Counted from the stretch's first letter, positions 55,869 to 64,000 are shown. The stretch is 64,000 nucleotides of DNA from Streptomyces sp. NBC_00691 (GCF_036226665.1 NZ_CP109007.1:5890001-5954000), one strand, 5' to 3'. Made by a program: numbers and translations. Notes: a model not told the origin generated them from the sequence alone.

Positions 55869-56825
55869 ATGCCCGCGTGCCTTCGCCGCGCCGCCCTGCT
55901 GCCCGCCCTCTCCGTCCTCCTCGGCCTCGCCGCCGTCTCCCTCGCGCCGCCCGTCGGCGCCGCCGAGGAGGGGCCGGGTGAGACCCCCGTCCCCCGCGCC
56001 CTCACCGCCGACGGACGCCCGGCCAAGGTCGCCGACGTCCTGAAGTACTGCGGTACGAAGCGCTCCGCCTGCACCTTCGCCATCGACCACAAGCTGGGCC
56101 GCGAATACGTCACCACCGTGAAGTCGCTCGTCAACGCGGTGGTCAACTGCACCCAGAGCGACATGGCCGTCGAGCGGACCGTCACCCTCAAGACCGGTAC
56201 CAGTGACAACATCGGCGGCGAGATCTCCGGGCAGATCACCGCGGAGGGCACGGTCGGCGCCTCGGGCCAGGTCACCGCCAACCTCGCCAACGAGACCGCC
56301 AGCGAACACAAGACGCCCCAGCTCGACAAGGGCCCCACCTCGTCGAACGGCAACAAGACCACCGTGTCCGGAGGCGCGACGGCGACCGGCTCGCTGAGCG
56401 CGCGCCTCGCCTTCGAGGCCGCCTTCAAGGCCACGTACTCCAAGTCGTGGACCGTGGAAGCCACCGAGGAGACCGTCTACAAGACCACCGTCAAGGCACA
56501 CGACATGCTCGTCTTCGGTGCGAGCGCCGCCATGCGGCGGGTGGCCGGCAGCCTCGTCGCCGACACCGGGCAGCGGATCATCGGCATCGTCGTGGACAGC
56601 CCCTCGATGGTCAACGACAGCACGTTCGTCGCCCAGACGTACGCCGCGTCCACGTGCAGCGGTACGCGGCCCTCCGGAAACACCGCCCCCGCCCCGGCTC
56701 CCGGCCCCGGACCGGCCCCGGCTCCCGGCCCCGGACCGCTCTCGGCCGCCGAGGTCCCCGCCGCGCGGGCCGTGCCCCCGGGCGCCGAGCCGAAGCACGT
56801 CGTCGTCCTGCCCGCCGCCAACTGA
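55869..56825 (+). CDS. Secreted beta-rich protein resembling aerolysin-type pore formers (I)
   Basis: 318 residues. Signal peptide about 1-31 (VGA-AEE). A Cys motif YCGTKRSACTF and VNCTQ precede long Ser/Thr/Gly strands of alternating polarity (VERTVTLKTGTSDNIGGEISGQ and SGQVTANLANETASEH). Then comes FKATYSKSWTVEATEETVYKTTVKAHDMLVFG. That order, amphipathic Ser/Thr strands followed by a W-containing strand and a turn with a hydrophobic strand, is the pattern of aerolysin/ETX-MTX2 proteins. The C-terminus is Pro/Gly/Ala-rich. No direct family match can be confirmed. It shares its Cys motif and core with the next gene. Confidence 0.7.
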   Translation: MPACLRRAALLPALSVLLGLAAVSLAPPVGAAEEGPGETPVPRALTADGRPAKVADVLKYCGTKRSACTFAIDHKLGREYVTTVKSLVNAVVNCTQSDMAVERTVTLKTGTSDNIGGEISGQITAEGTVGASGQVTANLANETASEHKTPQLDKGPTSSNGNKTTVSGGATATGSLSARLAFEAAFKATYSKSWTVEATEETVYKTTVKAHDMLVFGASAAMRRVAGSLVADTGQRIIGIVVDSPSMVNDSTFVAQTYAASTCSGTRPSGNTAPAPAPGPGPAPAPGPGPLSAAEVPAARAVPPGAEPKHVVVLPAAN

Positions 56826-56842
56826 CCGGGAGAAGCGCCATC

Positions 56843-58228
56843 ATGAACCGCACCACCCTCCCGGTCCTCGTCGTCCTCGGGGCCGCCGGTCTGCTGCTGC
56901 CCGTCGTCCCCCTCGCCTCCCACGCCGCGGCCGCGGCGGCCGAGCAGGCCGTCCCCGTCCTCAACGGCGACTTCGCCGACCCGGTCATGAAGGGCGACGG
57001 CCCCACGACCGTCGGCCTCGACCACTGGACCGGCTCCAACCAGCGCTACTCACCCGCCGCTTCGGGCCGCGGCGACGCCTCCCACGGCGTCGCCCTCCAG
57101 AAGGACGGCAACACCCTCCAGCAGCGGCTGCGCGGAGTCCGCGCGGGCGCCAGGGTCACCGTGCGGTACGAGGACAGCCCCGCCGTCTCCAAGGAGTGCA
57201 CCGGAGAACAGGTCGTCGCAGGTCAGCCCTACGCCGTCGTCGGCTCCGGAGGCCCCGTGCAGGAGGTCACCACCGCCGGCGACCCCGACCGGGCGAAGGG
57301 CACGCCGGGCAAGGGGCGTTGGACCGGACGCGCCTACGTCTTCACCGCGAGCGAGAACGAGCCGCTGCTCACCTTCACCTCCCGCGTCACCGACTCCCGC
57401 ACCCATGTGACCTGTTCGCCCATGATCGCCCGCATCCGGGCGGTCGAGGTGCCGCCGGACGTCGACAGGACCGTCAGCAAGACCGCACTCGGGACCTCGG
57501 AGGCGTACAAGGGCAACGAACGCGAGAGCACCCTCCACAACGCCGCGGCCGCCTGCAACGGCGAGAACGCCTGCACCTTCCGGCCCGACACCCGCACCTC
57601 CTTCCGCTACTACGACCGGGCACGGGTCGTCGGCGAGGCCTTCGTCAACTGCACCCGCAACACGCTGGAGCACTCCCGGCTCCTCTCGTACTCCGAGCGC
57701 GCGCACGACAGCATCTCGCAGACCTACGCCGACGCGGGGCTCGCACTCAACGAGGTGGCCAGGCTGCCCACGTCGGGCGACCGCGCGGAGGACGAGAAGC
57801 GCCTCAAGGAGCGGCCCATGGCCGCCCAGTTCGCCCTCGCCTACGAGAAGGTCTGGCAGCGGCCCTGGCAGTGGTTCAGCAGCGACCAGCGCACGGTCGT
57901 GGAGAAGATCCAGCCCGGCGAGGTGAGCTGGGTCGAGATGCAGCCGAGCCGCGAGCGGGTCGAGGGGTGGTTCGTCAGCAAGAAGGACGACTACCGGCTG
58001 CACGCCGTCGTCGACGGGCCCTCACGGGCCGTGCCCGACCGGCTGCTCCAGCGCACCGGGCCCATGTCGGAGGCCGAGAAGCAGCGCTGCGTGGCCGCCC
58101 GGCCCATGACCACCACCCCGGTGGGCGCGGACGCGCCCGCGAGCTCCAGCGACAAGGGACTCCTCAAGAGCCCGGCGTCGAGGGTCGCGGGCGCCCGTGA
58201 CGGGCTCCGGAGCGTGCCGCTGGACTGA
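56843..58228 (+). CDS. Secreted protein with jelly-roll-like N-domain and aerolysin-like C-domain (II)
   Basis: 461 residues from ATG 56843 (GGAGAAG upstream). Signal peptide about 1-36. The N-terminal part (about 40-205, NGDFADPVMKGDGPTTVGLDHWTGSN) resembles a carbohydrate-binding-type jelly roll. The C-terminal part (about 225-400) repeats the pattern of the preceding protein: CNGENACTF, FVNCTRN, then AYEKVWQRPWQWFSSDQRTVVEKIQPGEVSWVEMQPSRERVEGWFV. A disordered tail follows. It is 17 bp after the preceding gene, so the two are co-transcribed. The function is unknown. Confidence 0.7.
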   Translation: MNRTTLPVLVVLGAAGLLLPVVPLASHAAAAAAEQAVPVLNGDFADPVMKGDGPTTVGLDHWTGSNQRYSPAASGRGDASHGVALQKDGNTLQQRLRGVRAGARVTVRYEDSPAVSKECTGEQVVAGQPYAVVGSGGPVQEVTTAGDPDRAKGTPGKGRWTGRAYVFTASENEPLLTFTSRVTDSRTHVTCSPMIARIRAVEVPPDVDRTVSKTALGTSEAYKGNERESTLHNAAAACNGENACTFRPDTRTSFRYYDRARVVGEAFVNCTRNTLEHSRLLSYSERAHDSISQTYADAGLALNEVARLPTSGDRAEDEKRLKERPMAAQFALAYEKVWQRPWQWFSSDQRTVVEKIQPGEVSWVEMQPSRERVEGWFVSKKDDYRLHAVVDGPSRAVPDRLLQRTGPMSEAEKQRCVAARPMTTTPVGADAPASSSDKGLLKSPASRVAGARDGLRSVPLD

Positions 58229-58320
58229 CCCCGGCCGGGCGCGACCGGACCGACGCGGGGTGCTGCGCCGCCGCGCCGCCACCGGGGGACCCGCCGCCCG
58301 CGCCCGCCACGGTGGGACCC

Positions 58321-58352
58321 GCCGCCTCACCCCGCCACGGCGGTGAGGCGGC
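58321..58352. terminator. Inverted repeat between convergent genes
   Basis: GCCGCCTCAC (58321-58330) pairs perfectly with GTGAGGCGGC (58343-58352). The left arm includes the stop codon of the glutamyl-tRNA synthetase gene. It can act on both strands; the exoprotein gene ends 92 bp to its left. No T run is present. Confidence 0.55.
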
Positions 58353-59976
58353 GCAGCACCTCGGCCCGGCCCAGCGCCCGGGCGACGGCGAACAGATCGG
58401 GGCTGCGGGTGGCGCCCGTGAGAGCGACCCGCACCACGTTCGCGACCTCCCTCGGCGGGCCCGCCCAACGCCCCGGATCCCGGCGCCAGGAGGCCGTGTC
58501 CGGGGCACGGCCGTGACGGGCCGCCAGCGCGCGCAGCGCCCCGTACCACTCCTCCGAGGCGGTCGCCCCGCTCCCCTCCCGCGCGAACTCGCCCGCGATC
58601 CGGCGCACCAGGTCCGGGGCCAGGCCGCCGTAGCGGTCGTCGTCGGCGGCCGGCGGCGTGCCGAAGAGCTCCGCGAAGAAGAAGCCGTAGCGGTCGCGGA
58701 AGCAGGACCAGCGGTCCAGGTCCTTCCGGGCGGGCGCGCCCTCGGGCCGGCCCGCGGCCACCGCCGCCAGCGCGAGCCCCCGCCGCCGCGCGAGCACGGA
58801 CCCGAGCTCCGGGTCGTACTCCTCCGCCCAGGCGAGAAGCTGGCCGTACAGCTCGTCGGGAGTGAGCGAGGCGATGAACTCCCGGCTCAGGGAGTGCAGT
58901 TTGGGCAGATCGAGGAGCGGCCCCGAGGGGCGCATGCCGTCGAGCCGGACAGGCGCGGCCAGCGCCTCCGCCGTCGGGACGTCCATGAGCCGGATGTTGG
59001 CGAGGCCGCGCAGATAGTGCTGGACGGCGGCCGGCGGATACCCGGCGGCCAGGTAGTAGTCCACCGACGCCTCGGGGTCCTTGCGCTTGCTCAGCTTGCG
59101 CCGCGAGGGGCCCTCGGCCTTCATCAGCGGCGCCAGATGCGCGTACGCGGGCGGGTCGAAACCGAGCGCCGCGTGGAGCTGGAGATGGACGGGCGTCGAG
59201 GACAGCCACTCCTCACCGCGCACCACCAGCGACACCCGCATCAGACGGTCGTCCACGACATGCGCGAAGTGATAAGTCGGCAGGGGGAGTTCCTCCTGCG
59301 AGGACTTGAGCAGCACGATGTCGTTGCCGTTGTCCTGCATGGTGACGACGCCACGGATCCGGTCCTTGAACCGGACGCGGCCGGGAAACTCGTACGGGCA
59401 GCGGAACCGCACCACGTACGGCTCACCGGCCGCCATCCGACGGGCGGCCTCCGCCGGCGCCAGCGTCCGGCACGGCGCCCACCGGCCGTAGTAGCCGATC
59501 GGGGAGCGGCCCGCGCGCTGCTCCTCCGCACTGCGGGCCAGCCGGTCCTTGTCGCAGAAGCAGGGATACGCACGGTCCCGCCGCAGCAGTTCGCGCACAT
59601 GGCTGAGGTAGACGTCCCGGCGCTCCGACTGGAGGTAGGGGCCCCACTCCCCGGCACCGGCGACCCCGCCCTCGTCGGGCGCGAGCCCGAAGGCCGCGAG
59701 CAGCCGGGAGAACTCCTCCGCGGCACCCGCCACCTGGCGTGACCGGTCGGTGTCCTCGACGCGCAGCACGTGCACACCACCCGACTGGTGGGCCAGGGCA
59801 CGCGCCACGGCCGCCGTGTAGAGGCCGCCGATGTGCAGATGCCCGGTGGGACTCGGGGCGAAGCGCGTCACCTCGGCGCCCTCCGGCAGGGCGCGCGGCC
59901 GGAACCGGCGGTCCCAGTCGGCCGGTTCCGGGAGATCGGGCGGGAACATCGCGTTGATGACGGACAGGTCGAGCAC
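58327..59976 (-). CDS. Second glutamyl-tRNA synthetase (GltX paralogue)
   Basis: 549 residues from GTG 59976. Class I motifs intact: HLHIG at 46-50 and KLSKR at 294-298; a C-terminal anticodon-binding region follows. Typical GluRS has about 490 residues. Both motifs suggest it can charge tRNA with glutamate. It is not next to a tRNA or protein-synthesis gene but is divergent from an MFS-LLM-LysR set. A possible role is providing Glu-tRNA to a biosynthetic enzyme, or a resistant version of an essential enzyme. Both are inferred. Confidence 0.85.
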   Translation of the reverse strand: MLDLSVINAMFPPDLPEPADWDRRFRPRALPEGAEVTRFAPSPTGHLHIGGLYTAAVARALAHQSGGVHVLRVEDTDRSRQVAGAAEEFSRLLAAFGLAPDEGGVAGAGEWGPYLQSERRDVYLSHVRELLRRDRAYPCFCDKDRLARSAEEQRAGRSPIGYYGRWAPCRTLAPAEAARRMAAGEPYVVRFRCPYEFPGRVRFKDRIRGVVTMQDNGNDIVLLKSSQEELPLPTYHFAHVVDDRLMRVSLVVRGEEWLSSTPVHLQLHAALGFDPPAYAHLAPLMKAEGPSRRKLSKRKDPEASVDYYLAAGYPPAAVQHYLRGLANIRLMDVPTAEALAAPVRLDGMRPSGPLLDLPKLHSLSREFIASLTPDELYGQLLAWAEEYDPELGSVLARRRGLALAAVAAGRPEGAPARKDLDRWSCFRDRYGFFFAELFGTPPAADDDRYGGLAPDLVRRIAGEFAREGSGATASEEWYGALRALAARHGRAPDTASWRRDPGRWAGPPREVANVVRVALTGATRSPDLFAVARALGRAEVLRRLTAVAG

Positions 59977-60172
59977 GGTGGACTCCCTCCTGGGGTTCCT
60001 CGATCGATCCACCGTAGGCAGGTGACCGGCCGATTCGAGCCGGACGGCGGCGCGAGGCTGCGGAACTCCGAACCCACTTCGGTGTGGAGGGCCCCGAGCG
60101 GCGCGCACGGTCAGTAGCGTCCTGAGGGCCGTTCCGTACGACGCGGGCGGACGCGGAACAGAAAGGGGTGTG

Positions 60173-61489
60173 ATGGGCGGCACGCGCGCGGTGGCCCTGC
60201 TCGCGCTCGGCTCCTTCGCCATGGGGACCGACGCCTACGCGATGGCGGGACTGCTCCCCGACATCGGTGCCGACCTCCATGTCTCGGTCTCCCTCGCCGG
60301 GCAGTCCGTCACCGCCTTCACCCTCTGCTACGCCCTGGCCGCGCCGCTGTTCTCGGCCGTCCTCGCCCGCTGGGGCACCCGGACGGTCCTGGTGACCGCG
60401 CTGGTGGTCTTCGTCGTCGCCAACGCCGGTACCGCGCTGACCGGTTCGTACGCCGGGCTGCTCGGCACCCGCGCCCTGGCCGGAGCCGGGGCGGGCCTCT
60501 TCACCCCGGCGGCGGCCACCGCGGCCGTCGCGCTCGTACCGCCCGAGCGGCGCGGAAGGGCCCTCGGCCTGGTGCTCGGCGGCATGAGCGCGGGGACGGT
60601 CCTCGGTGTCCCGCTCGGGCTGCTCGTGGCGGCCGACTCCGGCTGGCGCACCGCCCTGTGGCTGATCACCGGTCTCGGCGTGGTCGCCCTGGCCGGGGTG
60701 GGCACCGGGCTTCCGCCGGTACGCGGGGCCGCGGCACCCTCGCTGCGGGCCCGGTTCGGCGCCCTGGCCCGGCCCCGGGTCGCCGTGGTCGTCGCCGTCA
60801 CCTTCACCCAGACCGTCGCCAGCCTCGGGCTCTACACCTATCTGGAACCGGTCCTCCACCGCGTCGCCGACATCGGCAGCGCCGTGCCGTACCTGTGGGT
60901 CTGGGGCATCGGCGGGGTCTGCGGCAGCCTCCTCGCGGGGACCCTCGTCGACCGGAGCGGGAGGCCGGCCCTGCTCGCGGTCGCCCTGCTCGGCACCCTG
61001 GGTGCCGCCCTCACCCTGCTGCCGTGGACCGGAACCGTACCCGGCCTGGTCCTGCTGCCCCTCGTCGTGTGGGGAGCGGTCGGCTGGGCCTTCGTCGTGC
61101 CCCAGCAGCACCGGCTGCTCGCGCGGGAGGGGGAAGGGGGTGCCGCCGCCGTCGGCCTCAACAGCTCCGCCACCTACCTCGGCGGCGCCGTCGGCTCCGC
61201 GCTCGGCGGCCTCGCCCTCGCCCACGGGCTCGACGCCCGCTGGCTCCCGCTCCCCGCCGCCGGGGTCGCGCTCGCGGGAGTCCTCTTCCATCTCACCGCG
61301 GTGCGCGCGCTCGCCGGGCGCGAGGCCGGGGCCGGTGCTCTGGCCGGGGCCGGACAGGACGACACCGGGACCGACCGGCCTGACGCCGGGACCGAGCCGC
61401 GCGCCGCGGAGGCCGATCACCGTGACAAAGGCAGGGCCGGAGCCGCGGACGCGACCGCGGCCGAGGCCCTGGAAAGGAACACGCCATGA
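60173..61489 (+). CDS. MFS drug-efflux-type transporter
   Basis: 438 residues, twelve membrane helices. It has the DHA1 loop motif after helix 2 (AVLARWGTRTVLV), the helix-5 G-rich region, and the opening ALGSFAMGTDAYAMAGLLPDIGADL, similar to chloramphenicol/arabinose efflux proteins (Cmx/CmlR class). The C-terminal tail is Ala/Gly/Asp-rich. ATG 60173 has AAAGGGG 4 nt upstream. Its stop overlaps the LLM gene (ATGA). The substrate is unknown. Confidence 0.88.
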   Translation: MGGTRAVALLALGSFAMGTDAYAMAGLLPDIGADLHVSVSLAGQSVTAFTLCYALAAPLFSAVLARWGTRTVLVTALVVFVVANAGTALTGSYAGLLGTRALAGAGAGLFTPAAATAAVALVPPERRGRALGLVLGGMSAGTVLGVPLGLLVAADSGWRTALWLITGLGVVALAGVGTGLPPVRGAAAPSLRARFGALARPRVAVVVAVTFTQTVASLGLYTYLEPVLHRVADIGSAVPYLWVWGIGGVCGSLLAGTLVDRSGRPALLAVALLGTLGAALTLLPWTGTVPGLVLLPLVVWGAVGWAFVVPQQHRLLAREGEGGAAAVGLNSSATYLGGAVGSALGGLALAHGLDARWLPLPAAGVALAGVLFHLTAVRALAGREAGAGALAGAGQDDTGTDRPDAGTEPRAAEADHRDKGRAGAADATAAEALERNTP

Positions 61490-62403
61490 AGTTCGGCGTC
61501 AATCTGCCCAACTACGGGCCCGAGGCCACCCCCGACGCCCTCGCCGACTGGGCGCTGCGGGTCGAGTCGATGGGCTACCACTACGCGATGGTCTCCGACC
61601 ACGTCGCCCTCACCCCGGACGTGCAGCACCTCTTCCCCGCCCCGTTCTACGACCCCTTCGCGACCCTCGCCTGGCTCGCGGGCGTCACCAGGACCGTGGG
61701 GCTCGGGACGACGGTGACGATCCTCCCGTACCGGCATCCCGTCCACACCGCCCGCGTCGCCGCCAACATCGACCGGTTCAGCAACGGGCGGCTCGTCTTC
61801 GGCGCCGCCGCCGGCTGGGCCGCGCGGGAGTTCGCCGTCCTGGACGTCCCGTACCGCAAGCGGGGGGCGATCAGCGACGAGTACCTCGCCGCCATCAAGG
61901 CCTGCTGGGCGACCGAGGTGGCCTCCTTCGACGGCGCCCACGTCTCCTTCCGCGAGGTGCACACCGGACCGCTGCCCGTGCAACGGCCCGGCCCGCCCGT
62001 CTGGGTCGGCGGCCACAGCTACGGCGCGCTCCGCCGGGCCGTCCGCCTCGGCGACGCCTGGCACCCCACCTCCGTCTCCGGCGACTGGCTGCTCGGCGTC
62101 GGACTGCCCGCGCTCCGCCAGGTCGCGGAGGAACACGAGCGGCCCGTCCCCGACGTCTGCCCCCGGATCAAACTCCGCGTCACCTCCCGGCCGCTCGGCC
62201 CCGGACGGCTGCTCGGCGAGGGCACCCGGGCGCAGATCGCCGACGACCTCGGACTCCTCCAGGACCTGGGCGCCCGGGCCGTCGTCCTGGACCCCACCTA
62301 CCCGGGCGACCGGCGCGAGGCGGGGCGCACGGCTCGGGACCTCGACGTCCTGGAGACACTGGTCAAGGAGGTCATCGACGTGGACGCCGGCTGCGTACGA
62401 TGA
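61486..62403 (+). CDS. LLM-class flavin/F420-dependent oxidoreductase
   Basis: 305 residues. Bacterial luciferase-like TIM barrel (MKFGVNLPNYGPEATPDAL, then HYAMVSDHVALTPD and FGAAAGWAAREFAVL). LLM proteins in Streptomyces often use cofactor F420 or FMN. The substrate is unknown. It is coupled with the MFS gene before it and the LysR gene after it, suggesting modification plus export of one compound. Confidence 0.86.
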   Translation: MKFGVNLPNYGPEATPDALADWALRVESMGYHYAMVSDHVALTPDVQHLFPAPFYDPFATLAWLAGVTRTVGLGTTVTILPYRHPVHTARVAANIDRFSNGRLVFGAAAGWAAREFAVLDVPYRKRGAISDEYLAAIKACWATEVASFDGAHVSFREVHTGPLPVQRPGPPVWVGGHSYGALRRAVRLGDAWHPTSVSGDWLLGVGLPALRQVAEEHERPVPDVCPRIKLRVTSRPLGPGRLLGEGTRAQIADDLGLLQDLGARAVVLDPTYPGDRREAGRTARDLDVLETLVKEVIDVDAGCVR

Positions 62404-62435
62404 CCGAACGGCGGCAGCGGGAGGGGGCGCGTGAC

Positions 62436-63536
62436 GTGACCGATCCGGACCTGCGGAAACTGCGGGTGCTGAGGGAACTCAGCGAGCGCGGCACCGTCAG
62501 CGCGGCCGCCCGGGCCCTGCACCTCACCCCCCAGGCCGTCTCCCAGCAGATCAGCGCCCTGGGACGAGAGCTGGGCGTGGCGCTCACCGAGCCCTCCGGG
62601 CGCCGGCTCCGGCTCACCGGAGCGGCGCGGATCGTGCTCCGGCACGCCGACGCCGTCTTCACCCAGGTCGAGCAGATGCGCGCGGAACTCGCCGCCCACC
62701 AGAGCGGCGAGCGGGGCGAGGTGGCGGTCGCCGGTTTCTCCACCACCCTCTCGGCGCTGATCCTGCCGGCCGTGGCCCGGCTGCGGGAGACCCGTCCGCT
62801 GCTGCGGACCTCGCTGGCCGAGGTCGACCCGCCGGAGAGCTTCTCCCTGCTCCAGCGCGGGGAGACGGACGTCGTCATCTCCGCGGACACGACCCGGCCC
62901 GCGGCGGGATCGGGCGGTTCGGCGGGATCGGCCGGCGCGGCCGGATCGGAGCCGCCGGAGCGCTCCGACGGCGAGGCCGGGCGCCTCGACGGACCGCGTG
63001 ACGGATCGTCCGGCGGCGGCCTTTCCGACAGCCGCTCCGACAGCCGCTCGGACAGCCGCTCGGACAGCCGCTCGGACAGCCGGTCCGAGGGGCGTTCCGA
63101 CGGGCGGTTCCACCGGGTCGTGCTCTGCGACGACCCCTTCGACATCGCCCTCCCCGCCGGTCACCGGCTCCTCGACAGCGAACGGCTGCTCCTCGCCGAT
63201 CTGGCCGACGAGACCTGGATCTTCGCCACCACCGGCCTCTGTCACGACATCGGCGTCGCCGCGTGTACGGCCGCCGGGTTCACCCCGCAGGCATCCCACG
63301 CCATCGGCGACTGGGACGCCACACTCGCGGCGGTGCGGCTCGGCCTCGGGGTCGCACTGGTGCCGCGCCTCGCCAAGCCGGTCCCGCGGCCCGAGGTGAC
63401 GATCCGCGCGTTCAGCGAGCGGGCGCCCTCGCGCACGGTCTTCGCGGCCGTGCGGGAAGGCAGCCAGACGTCCCCGGAGATCGCCGCCGTCCTCGACGCG
63501 CTGCGGACCGCGGCCCGGGCGGCCGTCGCCGGCTGA
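62436..63536 (+). CDS. LysR-family regulator with a Ser-Asp-Arg repeat insertion
   Basis: 366 residues from GTG 62436 (GAGGGG 9 nt upstream); ATG 62400, overlapping the LLM stop, is an alternative. LysR HTH at about 5-62 (LRELSERGTVSAAARALHLTPQAVSQQ). The effector domain is interrupted at about residues 150-225 by a low-complexity insert that includes DSRSDSRSDSRSDSRS. Ordinary LysR proteins lack this. It probably controls the operon or the divergent synthetase gene. Confidence 0.85.
   Translation: MTDPDLRKLRVLRELSERGTVSAAARALHLTPQAVSQQISALGRELGVALTEPSGRRLRLTGAARIVLRHADAVFTQVEQMRAELAAHQSGERGEVAVAGFSTTLSALILPAVARLRETRPLLRTSLAEVDPPESFSLLQRGETDVVISADTTRPAAGSGGSAGSAGAAGSEPPERSDGEAGRLDGPRDGSSGGGLSDSRSDSRSDSRSDSRSDSRSEGRSDGRFHRVVLCDDPFDIALPAGHRLLDSERLLLADLADETWIFATTGLCHDIGVAACTAAGFTPQASHAIGDWDATLAAVRLGLGVALVPRLAKPVPRPEVTIRAFSERAPSRTVFAAVREGSQTSPEIAAVLDALRTAARAAVAG
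63024..63107 (+). repeat. 12-bp tandem repeat in the LysR gene
   Basis: Five near-perfect copies of TCCGACAGCCGC from 63024 to 63083, and two diverged copies to 63107. They encode the SDSR repeats. The period is a multiple of three, so length change keeps the reading frame and could vary the protein. Confidence 0.92.
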
Positions 63537-63593
63537 GCGGGCACCGCCGCCGACGCGTGGCGCGGCCGCCGACCTGCGCGGACACCATTCGCC

Positions 63594-63625
63594 ACGTCTG
63601 GTGGACGGTACCGTCCACCAGACGT
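63594..63625. promoter_or_regulatory. Perfect 32-bp palindrome (operator candidate)
   Basis: ACGTCTGGTGGACGGT followed directly by its exact reverse complement, centred between 63609 and 63610. It lies 58 bp after the LysR stop and 138 bp before the EamA start. No T run follows, so an operator for a dimeric regulator (TetR type, for instance) is more likely than a terminator. The remaining 137 bp to the EamA start contain no gene. Confidence 0.8.
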
Positions 63626-63762
63626 TGCTGGACCCGTCCCACCGCCGGTGCGAGGCTCGACCCCGTACCGCGGAGAGCTTCGCGCGTCCCCTTCACCTCC
63701 GCACCTCTTCCTCTTCCAACTCCTTGCCGAGCCCTGTCTGCCTTCGGAGAGCGGGAACACCC

Positions 63763-64000
63763 ATGTCCAAAGCCACCTACACGCGGCTGGCCGCGCTGAG
63801 CCTCATCTGGGGCTCCGTCTTCCTGTGGATCAAGATCGCCGGGTACGGCTTCTCACCCGTGCAGATGGTGCTGATCCGGCTCGCCCTCGGGGCCGTCGTC
63901 ATCCTCGCCATCGGTTACGCCAAGGGGCTCCGGCTCCCCAAGGAGGCCGCCACCTGGGGCCATCTGACCGTCGCCGCCCTGCTCGGCAACGCCATCCCCT
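63763..64000 (+). CDS. EamA/DMT-family transporter, 5' part
   Basis: 79 residues before the window edge. It begins MSKATYTRLAALSLIWGSVFLWIKIAGYGFSPVQMVLIRLALG, the opening of EamA drug/metabolite transporters, with the first two to three helices. CGGAGAGCGGG lies upstream. The right end is cut by the window, and the substrate is unknown. Confidence 0.88.
   Translation, partial: MSKATYTRLAALSLIWGSVFLWIKIAGYGFSPVQMVLIRLALGAVVILAIGYAKGLRLPKEAATWGHLTVAALLGNAIP

Noticed and set aside
61002..62435. An N-terminal extension of the LysR protein
   Set aside because: It is the shifted frame of the MFS and LLM genes.

Overview
The window looks like chromosomal core DNA of a Streptomyces species. The evidence is very high GC in coding regions, GTG starts, ATGA-coupled genes, an rrn operon, and a run of genes known to be syntenic in this genus: osaA-osaB-ftsK-rodZ-like-rimO-pgsA-cinA-clgR, then nei, lhr, recA-recX and gluABCD with its two-component system. 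No insertion sequence, prophage, integrase or CRISPR array is visible.

Layout. 1-2686: the 3' part of a 23S rRNA, 5S rRNA and a tRNA-Thr(GGT) starting 4 nt after the 5S, closed by a strong terminator. 2746-12141: a SpoIIE-type phosphatase facing the giant hybrid kinase OsaA (ten exact-length 276-bp HAMP-type repeats) and its partner OsaB. 12268-19510: chromosome segregation, a RodZ-like membrane regulator, RimO, phospholipid synthesis, CinA/PncC and the protease regulator ClgR. 19758-31214: a small membrane protein, an SDR, Nei glycosylase, Lhr helicase, an AraC-AzlCD export cassette, an alpha-toroid protein, DUF3046 and an AI-2E-type permease. 31241-38188: cytochrome bd (short CydB, tailed CydA), a NarL-type two-component pair, a SufR-like Cys-rich regulator with a DUF3291 gene, and a GPP34 protein. 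This block separates DUF3046 from recA, which lie close together in other actinobacteria. 38489-40384: SOS box, recA, recX. 40513-41685: rhodanese and cysteine dioxygenase preceded by a 15-codon Cys-containing leader peptide. 41918-49612: an FAD monooxygenase, then the glutamate ABC transporter and the divergent sensor-regulator pair. 49713-58228: a TAXI-type binding protein, then an envelope/extracellular locus with three tandem secreted RCC1-type beta-propellers, divergent from a Cys-rich coiled-coil exoprotein and two mutually homologous secreted proteins that resemble beta-pore-forming (aerolysin-type) proteins. 58321-64000: a second, divergent glutamyl-tRNA synthetase, an MFS-LLM-LysR operon, a perfect 32-bp palindrome and the start of an EamA transporter.

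Working together: the sulfur genes are probably controlled by cysteine-dependent translation of the leader. The glutamate genes carry several control elements: a 23-bp palindrome upstream of gluA, 10-bp-phased direct repeats near gluR, and a 19-bp perfect hairpin after gluB. Two unrelated intergenic arrays, both of 22-bp period and both just 3' of minus-strand genes, are unexplained. The least understood and most interesting unit is the secreted propeller/pore-like locus at 50993-58228.
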